A DNA stretch of 64,000 bases. Origin: Acanthosepion lycidas. Taxonomy: Eukaryota; Mollusca; Cephalopoda; Sepiida; Sepiidae. Shown in pieces: positions 55,806 through 64,000 of this stretch; position 1 is the first letter of the stretch, and every line of letters begins with the position of its first letter. The stretch is from positions 88,346,163-88,410,162 of the forward strand of contig OZ010573.1 of the NCBI GenBank assembly GCA_963932145.1, in the 5' to 3' direction. The notes beneath the pieces were generated by a model. It made no database searches. It worked only from the letters and a program-made list of their open reading frames with translations, and was not told the DNA's origin. Position numbers and translations under genes: made by a program.

Positions 55806-55815
<10 letters not shown>
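55371..55815. repeat. Inverted-repeat element of about 445 bp between microsatellites
   Basis: The left arm (55,371-55,433) and the complement of the right arm (55,759-55,815) share AAAGTTAATGATATAAAATG followed by GCGAAA, and ATGAATC.TTCAT.CAAAAAGT further out. Part of the left arm is repeated internally (GCAAAAAGTAAATTAGTAAA at about 55,452). The interior has no recognised coding capacity. (TG)n and (TA)n tracts flank it. Confidence 0.8.

Positions 55816-55848
<33 letters not shown>
55812..55848. repeat. (TA)n microsatellite
   Basis: About 17 TA units at the right end of the inverted-repeat element. Confidence 0.95.
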
Positions 55849-55849
<1 letters not shown>

Positions 55850-55976
55850 AGTAAGCTGGTTTGGTTTGGTCTGGTTTCCTATTCGCGACCAAACGAATTT
55901 CAAAGACATAGAAAAATTTCAATAATGGATTAATATTATGTTGGTATTATCAATTAATCTATAATGTTATGTAAGG

Positions 55977-55977
<1 letters not shown>

Positions 55978-56055
<78 letters not shown>
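55978..56055. repeat. (TA)n(GA)n microsatellite
   Basis: About 27 TA then about 10 AG units. A shorter TA tract follows at 56,083-56,101. Confidence 0.97.
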
Positions 56056-56057
<2 letters not shown>

Positions 56058-56107
56058 TATATAGATAAGGTTATGTTGCTATTATATATATATATATATA
56101 TTCTGTG

Positions 56108-56228
56108 ACGTCCGGTAGTTCAGTCCACCATACTCTCTAAAATAGCCATACATTGACAGATGGAAACCAAATTTTGGAGAGAAGTGCAGACCGGTAAGGG
56201 GGTGACAAAATACAATTAGTTTTGCTAG
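56108..56228. repeat. Dispersed repeat R5, copy 2
   Basis: Aligns with 8,645-8,770: ATAGCCATACATTGA, GGAAACCAAATTTTGG and GGTAAGGGGGTGA in order. Confidence 0.6.
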
Positions 56229-56360
56229 GTAACACCAACTGTACCTCGATCGCTTATTTATTTTTATCTATCATTCAGCGTTTAACTTTATATGGTCTTT
56301 GCCTTGACTGTGTAGGTGTGTCTATGTATTGCCAGATATTTAATATACCTGTAACTGCTA

Positions 56361-56403
<43 letters not shown>
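56361..56403. repeat. (TA)n microsatellite
   Basis: About 20 TA units. Confidence 0.95.
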
Positions 56404-56405
<2 letters not shown>

Positions 56406-56629
56406 TGCAATTGGGTGTGCACTTATGTAACTATATAGATTCCTTTCCATTTTATACACTCAAGATTTTCTCTCAAAAGCAATTGATGGGTCAAGGGAAA
56501 GTGTTCGAAATGTGAAAAAATGGATATACGTAATCGGTTTGCGATAGAAAGCAATACAATTCCAGAATAGAAAATGATTATCTGAATTTGCATTATGTCT
56601 CCAGATATTGATAGTTTTGCTTATTATAA

Positions 56630-57010
56630 CGATTGGCACGAGTGCTTATGAAGTTCGCATTCTGACCATGAGACGAGTGGTCGAATCTCACCATGGTCTA
56701 TTTGTCAGGAAGGAGACTTCCTCATGTTATCAATATGGAGGGGTCGGTCCCAGCGTGCGGCACGTTTGGAATGTGCCTAAAAACCAAATCACAGGTTGAC
56801 CTAAGCCTTGTGAATGAAATTGGGTAGACAGAACTCATGAGGTCCGTCGATAGCTGTGCTAGCACGAAATCACAAGTCATCGTGGCCGAGGACTTGAACG
56901 TGCTGACCTTGTTCAAATTGTTGATCACGCTAGATAACACGGTCTTTCCCAGAAACTGTAATCAAGGCCTACTCAGCGTAGTTGCAGTATAAAACACAAT
57001 TGGGCTGTTT
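56630..57010 (+). mobile_element. tRNA-headed SINE (family S2), plus strand
   Basis: The head at about 56,632-56,700 has GGCACGAGTGCTTATGAAG (A-box region) and GTGGTCGAATCTCACC (B box). The body has GGTTGACCTAAGCCTTGTGA and ATGAAATTGGGTAGACAGAA, shared with 13.4 and 8.0 kb (both minus). The likely 3' end lies near GCAGTATAAAACACAATTGG at about 56,985-57,003. Confidence 0.7.
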
Positions 57011-57965
57011 GTTGAATAAACATAAATATGCCTGAGCAAGCATCTGTAATAGGGATTTGCTAGCCGCCCTGATAGATGGGTATCCTCGAATATGAGTGGC
57101 CAGCTATGCATACATATATATAACGATTGGCTCCGGTTACATAACTTTCTTGGAAGGCGTAAGAAATTAAGATATGTTATCTTATTTTACCATTTTTATC
57201 ATCACTGTATTATTTTAATCTTTGAATCTTCAAACTGGTTTGCGTTACTACCCAGATTGTAGTACACCAAGTACAAAATGATTTATTATCATTAGGTTTT
57301 TGATAACTCCTACATCATGCATAGTAATTTTTTTTTTTAATTACCAAATGAAAGAAAAGGCAAATCGTAATTATTGATATATAATACCCACCAGTGTATA
57401 ATTCGAAATCCTAACATTTTCTTGGTAATTTTGAAAAAAATAAAAAAATATACTGCTTTCTAGAATTTATAGCAGCACAACGGAACTACTGATATCGTCT
57501 GTCCCACTCGTACAAAATAAGGACCATTTTCTTGTAGGGTAAATATTTTATGTTCCTAAGGCTTCTTTAGATATTTCTGCGGCCGTGACACAGATCACAA
57601 TTGATTTAGAATGTGTGTCCTGTTTATTATATCGATACAACCTCAAATCTATTCCAAATGTTTACAGAGTTATTGAACCAAGCTATTTTTTTACGCGCGA
57701 AAACATATTTTGTAGATGGAGTTTCATAAAGTATTCTCTTAAATAATCAACAAACGGATGTATGCATTTTTAAGTAACGAACAAAATTTTACATCATTTT
57801 AAAAAATCATATATTTATTATGAACCGAAATAGTTTGTCGATGCACATCTGAAGAAATTCCATACAAAATGGTTTTTATTTTTTTTTTTTAAAAAACATA
57901 ACAAATAAAACTTAAAAATAAAAAATAGTCAACTATAAATGATGTCAGCTGATTTGACATTTGTA
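57010..57965. other. Unassigned DNA
   Basis: Nothing recognised. Confidence 0.4.
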
Positions 57966-57969
57966 AATA

Positions 57970-58049
57970 TTAGGTTGGTGCAAAAATAATGTCGTTTTCT
58001 CACATATGTTACTATGTGAGAAAACGAAATTATTTTTGCACCAACCTAA
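57970..58049. mobile_element. Mariner-type palindromic MITE, short subfamily (copy 8)
   Basis: An 80-bp palindrome flanked by TA. The inner arms are TGTCGTTTTCTCACATA/TATGTGAGAAAACGA with one change (GAAAT for GACAT). Confidence 0.95.
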
Positions 58050-58129
58050 TAACAGCTAAGTGATTTGCCTAAAGCCAGTAACTCTTTAAAGTCACTGATC
58101 AATTTGACACTGTATTTATATGATTAATA

Positions 58130-58260
58130 GTGGAGACACGGTTACGTAATAGATAGCTGCTCAGATTGGGAACTGGGAGAGTTGCGTTCGAATTCTAGTT
58201 GAGTTCATTACATTGCCTGACATACTTTAACCCTTGAGAAAAGTATGAATCCATCTCCTC
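58130..58260 (+). mobile_element. tRNA-like SINE head
   Basis: CACGGTTACGTAATAGATAG as an A-box region and GAGTTGCGTTCGAATTCTAG as a B box are spaced about 35 bp apart. The downstream body is not clearly shared with another copy here. Confidence 0.45.
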
Positions 58261-58599
58261 TCCCTCTATGGATAAATATCAGGTTTGAATGTGTTCTGTA
58301 TTGGATTAGCGATTAGTCTAGGAGAAAGGAAATTCTTAATTCTAGCCATCCTGAAGAAGGTGGATTTCTGTCAGGCTGCCTTATCCAGAAAACACTACTG
58401 CGGCTGCAGTATATTTAATGAGGCTTGTGATCGGGATAAAAACTGGATCCCTTTTCTAAAACAATATTTTTCGATTCTGATAAGTGCCGCGCCCTATGGA
58501 AGGAGAAAAAACAATGTTAATTAACACCGATATTTCCCCATAGTGTATGAGTGAATAAATCTATTCAAATATTGCCCAGCTAAACATAACATTTTTTTA

Positions 58600-58650
58600 T
58601 CATTCCACCCCAAGCAAAGCAGCGGTGCCACTAGTACACAAAGAATGAAA
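58600..58650 (-). repeat. R4/S3-type SINE tail fragment
   Basis: The minus strand reads GTACTAGTGGCACCGCTGCT and TTGCTTGGGGTGGAATGATA. It is shared with the inverted S3 head at 17.32 kb and the R4 end at 15.27 kb. Confidence 0.5.
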
Positions 58651-58654
58651 GTAT

Positions 58655-59230
58655 TTCTTCAACGTGTTATTTGGTTCGTATCGACTACTTGTAAGAAATG
58701 ATGTACTTCGTAAATATGTTTTTAAGCGCATAATTTGCACAGTAATTAAAACAAAGGCACGGTTGTTTTCTTGGACAAGATGGCAATAGTTTTTCTCCGA
58801 TAATAAATTCAACGAAGGAAAAATAAAATGATATGCCTGTGTCTAGCGGCTATTTATGTGTAGCAGCGTAAAGGGGAAGTGGACGTTACGACTAAGTTCT
58901 CACGGAATATAAAAGAAGAGAAAAAAATCCTACCATGTATAGGTCACCGGCATTGAGCCACGACACGTCACCACTAGAGCTTCCCCGACTAAACTCAGTA
59001 AGAAAGATAAACCTGTTTATCGTAAACACACATGACAAAGGCATCTACTACGCTGACAAATTACCATAAACTCTCTCTATGAGACGCACAGCAGTAAACA
59101 GACTAAAAATGCTTAATACCTACGTGAAGATTTTTTTAAACAAATGTAGACTTTGGCTAGAGATTTAAACTTTTTTGCTACACATTCGTTAGTAGATGAA
59201 TAATAGACACAACTTTTATTTTATTTTTAT
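58655..59230. other. Unassigned DNA
   Basis: Nothing recognised. Confidence 0.4.
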
Positions 59231-59235
59231 TGTTA

Positions 59236-59336
59236 TTAGGTTGGTGCAAAAATAATGACGTAATAATGTCGTTTTTTGACGTTAAAAAATACGTAAAAAA
59301 CGACATTATTACGTCATTATTTTTGCACCAACCTAA
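59236..59336. mobile_element. Mariner-type palindromic MITE, long subfamily (copy 9)
   Basis: A 101-bp palindrome flanked by TA with both ends intact and TGACGTAATAATGTCG inner arms. Confidence 0.95.
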
Positions 59337-59809
59337 TATTATCTTTAATATGAAGCGAACACCAGAAACGTAATTTAGTTATCGGGAAAAATATGCACAA
59401 CTAACTTTAAGGATTACAAATCAGAAAGATAGTGCGTATTATACACGTGTAATTACGATAAAAATATTTTGTTGCGTTAAATTTGCAACTTCTGAAAATG
59501 CGCATGTGTTGAGATACAACATTTGCATCCCTGGTTCATACTTTGGGTCGTAAGTCAACTTCTGACAAGATGAATGATTAAATATAAAATGAATTTACAG
59601 AAATAAAATAAAAAATTCATTGAATATTGACAAATTTGAAATCTATAGTAACATATTGTCCCAGCTATGAGTATCTAAGTAGAGTCGGAACTCTAGCCTT
59701 GGGAAGAGAAAAAACTGTCATGGTTTTAAATGAAGGTAGCGGGATACAAATTTCTTTTATTTCGCACGAATCATGGCAATGCACAAATAAATAAAATAAA
59801 TTGTGGCGA

Positions 59810-59870
59810 ATCATGATCGCTTACGCCTTGAAGAGACATGACATTAATCATGTGTCGTGTATCATGTAGG
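59810..59870 (+). pseudogene. LINE-A 3' scrap
   Basis: TTGTGGCGAATCATGATCGC translates as LWRIMIAYALKRHD, the last codons before the stop in other LINE-A copies. Extremely 5'-truncated. Confidence 0.5.
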
Positions 59871-60395
59871 GAAGATATAGTTTGAAGATTAAAATTTGAA
59901 TCTTGCCGATTATTTAAGTATGTTGAATTTTTAATGTCTATACGCTCTTGAGTTCCTGTGCAAAATCACTCTCGTCGTAGCACAAAATCATTATTATGTC
60001 CTTATTTTGTTAAAGTAAATCGGTTATATACGTGAGAGTCAATAAAAATCTGGAAACGAAATTCAGATGTTAATCATATAATTGGCAGCCATATTTATTT
60101 TACTGTTACTTTTGGTTTTCTTTTGATGATTTTGTTTTGTTTTTCTATCCTATATTGGATTTTTGTTAAGAAAGGTGATCTGCTATACCAAACTGGACAT
60201 AAACTTCATAGTATTTAACACAATTTTTTAATCATTTCACCAACAGAAAGGCGTTTATATCACTAAGACGCAAAGGTTTACTGGGTTTGAAAGAGAATGA
60301 AAAGACTTTACTGAGGAGACAGGTCAATAAAATAACATGTTTAAGGAAGATAAAATATGGCGATTGACATTGCATTTAATTTTTTGAAAATTGTA

Positions 60396-60475
60396 TTAGG
60401 TTGGTGCAAAAATAATATCGTTTTCTCACATAGTAACATATGTGAGAAAACGATATTATTTTTGCACCAACCTAA
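60396..60475. mobile_element. Mariner-type palindromic MITE, short subfamily (copy 10)
   Basis: An 80-bp perfect or near-perfect palindrome flanked by TA. The inner arms are ATCGTTTTCTCACATA/TATGTGAGAAAACGAT, with compensating A/T changes in both arms relative to copies 5, 7 and 8. Confidence 0.95.
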
Positions 60476-60479
60476 TAGA

Positions 60480-61495
60480 TGGCAGGGAAGCAAGAAGCCT
60501 AATGACACTTGTCACTGAACAAAAATCTATTTGAATAGAACTTTCGGTTATATCAATGTATTTCAACGGAAAAGCGATGAAATAACTGCCATGAAAATAC
60601 TGATAGAAAACGAAAAGGCAAGCCAGAATGGGAGAGTGGCTGAAATAGAGATGCCATTTGAGAACCGATAAGATGTGAAATCAAAAAATGCATGTTAAAA
60701 TGATTCTGCGTAAAATTTAGGAAAATAGTAATAGAATAATTTCGTCAAGCGTAAGCAATAAAATTAAACTTAATATAATTCTCGACGGAATTTTTAAACA
60801 GAGATAATCAGGATCAAGCGAGAATTTATTGAAATTGCACAAGCATTTTGGCAAACTTAACTATTTTTGGAAAAAAAAGGTACTGAATAAAAAGCAAAGA
60901 GCTGAACCAATAAGATAAACCACACCACTTGAGCACTTTCAAAACCATCATTTTGTAACTCAAAATGGCAATAATGACATCACCAATAAATTGACGTTCC
61001 ATACTACTTCAAATACAAGTTAATCTAATATTCTTTCAATCTAAAATTTGCTTAGGCAGCAAGCATTTACATTTTATCAGATATATGAATATTATTTTAT
61101 TGATACCTGCGCATATAACCTCAAGCAGTAATGATTAGCAATATATGGAAACTCGTTCGCAAGATTTCATAGTAATTCGGATACGCGTATTTTAATCAAC
61201 AAAAAACTATACAAAGCAAATAAATTATTCAGTTCCAAACAGTTATCGCCCTCATTTTATGTGGTATTCATCCATTTAAAAATTTATGCATGTTGGTATC
61301 CAATTTAATGTTTCAAACTCGCGAAATAGGTATGACTTTATGATTTCGAAATTCATGACATTTCAGACAAATGGCTACCGTTTGTTTATAAGTACGAAAG
61401 GGTTTTCATCACAACTGCTCAGATGGATGTTTACCTAATTTACAGAATAAAATTTTATATTCAGGTAAGTATTTACTTTATATATCAATAAAATG
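60480..61495. other. Unassigned DNA
   Basis: Nothing recognised on either strand. Confidence 0.4.
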
Positions 61496-61577
61496 TGAAG
61501 TGGCTAATAATATCAGAGGCGCAGATTTTAAGCTAAGGATATTTTTGACTGTAGATACACATACTCATTTATACGTA

Positions 61578-61650
61578 CTCTCTCTCTCTCTCTCTCTCTT
61601 TCACTCACACACACACACAGAGACACACATACAGGTACACACACATATAG
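61578..61650. repeat. (TC)n(AC)n microsatellite
   Basis: CT tract then interrupted CA tract, with a GATA run just after. Confidence 0.9.
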
Positions 61651-61697
61651 ATAGATATAACATTTTCTCGAATTTTCTACATAAGGTGAGATTCTGA

Positions 61698-61707
<10 letters not shown>

Positions 61708-61732
<25 letters not shown>

Positions 61733-61733
61733 G
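61708..61733. repeat. (TA)n microsatellite
   Basis: About 12 TA units. Confidence 0.9.
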
Positions 61734-61936
61734 GTAACTATACTCTTTCCGAAAAACCCTCGAATTTTTGATTTGCCAATAATCAAATCAATCCCGAGGG
61801 AAAAAAAGGTTTTGAAAAAAGAAAGAGCTAGAAACATGAAAATCTGTCGAAAAAAATCGCATAGATACAGGTTCCAAGCCCAAAGAAAAAAACCCGACAC
61901 GTGTAAACAACTAACTAAAAGAGCTCAATACAACCG

Positions 61937-61939
<3 letters not shown>

Positions 61940-61997
<58 letters not shown>

Positions 61998-62024
61998 ACG
62001 TGTGTGTGTGTGTGTGTGTGTGTA
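61940..62024. repeat. (TA)n(TG)n microsatellite
   Basis: About 20 TA then interrupted TG units. Confidence 0.97.
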
Positions 62025-62149
62025 AATAAAGAAAGAAGGAAAACTTATCTTAGCCGATGTATTTCGTACTCTGAGGGACTTTATGAAAATGCAAATATAA
62101 ATCGCTAAGAGCGGGAACACGTTGGCTAACATGAATTTATTATTTGAGG

Positions 62150-62262
62150 ATTTTCCTCATCTTTGTCATCGTATTTATCACAACGGTTTGGCCGTTGTTT
62201 GCTCCGGACTTATTCAGGTGGTAGGAATGTCGGAATGAACCCTTTATTTCGCATACTGGAGT
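62150..62262 (-). mobile_element. SINE S1 tail fragment (copy 3)
   Basis: TTTATCACAACGGTTTGGCC and AACCCTTTATTTCGC..CTGGAGT match the S1 tail in copies at 2.4 and 31.5 kb. The tRNA head is absent. It abuts the start of the Penelope-like RT. Confidence 0.65.
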
Positions 62263-63450
62263 CTCCCTAATATTCACAAAGACGATATTCTCCTCAGGCA
62301 AATTTCAGTTGCCAAGCCCCTTTGTGCCACCCAAGCCCCTGTGTGCCACACTCTGAGTTACTTCCTTGTAGATATAATTGATCCATTGATCGGAAAGTCT
62401 CCTTCATATGTCCAAAATTCCCCCCATTTGGGAAAAAATCAAATGCTCATATCCTATCCAACCAGATGTTGAGCTTGGACGTAGTGAGTTTGTTCACCAA
62501 GGTACCCACGAAGGAGGCACTCTCAGTAGTCAGAGACAGACTGGCCTCATCCTTAGAAGAACGGACCAGTATTCCAATAGATAATCTGATGGAGATGTTG
62601 ACTTTCTGCACACAAACAACACACTTCGGAATGGGATGACACATATATCGACCGGATGATGGCTTAGCAATGGGCTCGCCATTATCACCAGCAATGGCGA
62701 ATATATACATGGAATACTTTGACGAAATTGCATTAGAATCTATGTCTCTAAAGCCAACTCTGTCTTTAAGGTATGTAGATGACACCTTCATACTCTGGCC
62801 ACAACAGGAAGTTATTCAGGTCCTACTGGACTATGTGAACTTAATAAGACCTTCAATAAAGTTCACGATGGAGAAAGAGTAACAACACACTCCCATACCT
62901 GGATCTTCTAATATCTCGAACAGAGCATGGATCCAAGTCATCCGTATACCGGAAACCGAAATTCACTAGACAGTATCTCAATTTCAACTCCCACCGTCCA
63001 TACAGCGTAAAGAAAGGGATCGTCTGCTGCTTACAACACCGATCAAAAGTCATAAGTGGCGACCAAGAGACATTAGATAAAGAATTGGTCAGTATAAGTA
63101 GTACCCTACAACGTAGCAACTACCTGGGTACATGGCAGCAGCCTCCAAAAAACTGGGATAGATGGGAACAAGAGGAGGGCAACAACAGAAAACAGTCTGA
63201 CTGTCCTATGTGAAGGGGTTATCAGAAACATACAAAGGATCTACGATCCATATAAAATATAATATAAAATCAGGACAATCTTCAAAAGCTGGACGACGCT
63301 TCGCAGATATCTCTCCCGAATAAGATCCCCCCATAGAGGAAAACATAACTAACGACTGTGTGTATTGTGTGTATCTTATTCCATGCAGCTGCGGAAAGAA
63401 ATATAAAGGGGAGACAAGGTATCAACATATATTATCTTTCACCAATCACC
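62262..63450 (+). pseudogene. Penelope-like element: RT core and GIY-YIG endonuclease remnant
   Basis: Frames in order. LPNIHKDDILLRQISVAKPL (fingers) and DIIDPLIGKSPSYVQNS. Then SLDVVSLFTKVPTKEALSVV, where the first catalytic Asp lies in LDVVSLFT. Then DGLAMGSPLSPAMANIYMEY and TLSLRYVDDTFILWPQ at 62,752-62,800, with the YVDD box intact, and SIKFTMEKE. After several frameshifts, 63,360-63,420 reads VYLIPCSCGKKYKGETRY, the CVYLI-PCSCG-YKGET signature of the GIY-YIG endonuclease of Penelope-like elements. The downstream endonuclease is lost. RT motifs are well kept, but stops and frameshifts disable it. Confidence 0.85.
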
Positions 63451-64000
63451 ATATATTATCTTTTCACCAATAACCCTTACAAAAATATAACTCCCCTTCT
63501 CAAATATATTTTGGAAGTTAAAAGAACTTAACAAAACGCAGAAGGTTAAATGGAAAATACTAAAAAAAAGCTTTAAATGAAACTTGTTTCTTATGCTTAC
63601 ATTAAAAATTAGAAATTATCAGAATTGCTGATAAAAAAAATCTCTGCTAAACCAAAGAAGTGAATTAACTGTAAAGTGCTGACACAGTTTCTCTATTCTT
63701 TTACAATATTTGTTTTTAAAAAAATAGGTAGTACAATCATTTATTCTAGCTAGAATTTATGTTATTTTGTTTATTTAGATTTAGTATTGCTATGTATTGT
63801 CGTTCATTTAATATTATTTATATCTTATATAGATGTTCCACATTTTTAATTTTATCTACAGGTTCCTTTAAGAAGCTTCCTGAATCTAAATATTAAAAAA
63901 AATATGTTGAAATTAACTTTACGTCTGATCATCCTCCTTCCCCTCCTCTCAGAGTCCTTTGAAAATTTGTACATGTCACAATTGTCTACAATTACAATAT
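63450..64000. other. Unassigned AT-rich DNA
   Basis: A short direct repeat (CACCATATATTATCTTTCAC-like, twice at 63,425-63,470) follows the Penelope-like element. Nothing else recognised. Confidence 0.4.

Overview
This window looks like intergenic, repeat-saturated DNA from an animal genome, most likely a cephalopod (octopus-like). It is roughly two-thirds A+T by eye. Long (TA)n, (TG)n and (TAA)n tracts recur every few kilobases. No host gene, rRNA or genuine tRNA gene could be recognised. The longest believable open frame (185 codons, 26,428-26,985, minus strand) is the tail of a retrotransposon. The cephalopod assignment is inferred from remembered resemblance of the LINE, SINE and minisatellite families; no search was run.

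Almost everything identifiable is a mobile element or its remains. (1) Four lineages of non-LTR retrotransposon, called LINE-A, -B, -C and -D here, are all broken. LINE-B runs over 30.35-34.70 kb and 43.55-45.24 kb. LINE-C occurs at 17.96-18.64, 26.43-27.01 (minus), 28.24-28.87, 38.25-40.15 and 52.40-52.61 kb. LINE-A occurs at 5.92-6.53, 16.65-16.82, 19.12-19.72 (minus), 40.16-40.77, 45.38-46.93 and 59.81-59.87 kb. LINE-D lies at 20.88-21.95 kb (minus). (2) A Penelope-like element with an RT core and a GIY-YIG endonuclease remnant lies at 62.26-63.45 kb. (3) Class II transposon relics: a pogo-like tail (35.27-35.64 kb), a Tc1-like transposase (36.20-36.83 kb, minus), a mariner transposase (37.22-38.05 kb, minus), two short mariner/Tc1-type deletion derivatives (33.16-33.53 and 51.78-52.31 kb), a Tc1-like remnant (54.36-54.95 kb, minus) and a putative non-autonomous Helitron (22,028-22,784). 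(4) Ten copies of a palindromic mariner MITE have ends beginning TTAGGTTGGTGCAAAA, close to the human Hsmar1/MADE1 ends. (5) Other large palindromes lie at 7.22, 20.25, 48.31, 48.71 and 55.37 kb. (6) At least three tRNA-headed SINE families are present.

The most unusual locus is 41.32-43.53 kb. A dispersed element that is about 0.36-0.4 kb elsewhere in the window (18.14-18.50 and 47.14-47.56 kb) has grown to about 2.2 kb. It contains two different internal tandem arrays: about 38 copies of a 31-bp unit, then about 20 copies of a roughly 33-38-bp unit. Each unit appears to derive from a different short segment of the element's own head.

Layout: 0-15 kb is sparse, with MITEs, SINEs and unassigned DNA. 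From 15 to 23 kb there is nested SINE/LINE/Helitron debris. From 23 to 30 kb it is mostly unassigned, with LINE-C tails. From 30 to 35 kb lies the LINE-B ruin with nested insertions. From 35 to 40.8 kb is a graveyard of transposases and LINEs. From 41 to 43.5 kb is the double minisatellite. From 43.5 to 47 kb lie LINE-B and LINE-A. From 47 to 62 kb are microsatellites, palindromes and MITEs. The last 2 kb hold the Penelope-like element. The parts do not form a pathway; the window records successive insertion, decay and tandem-repeat expansion.
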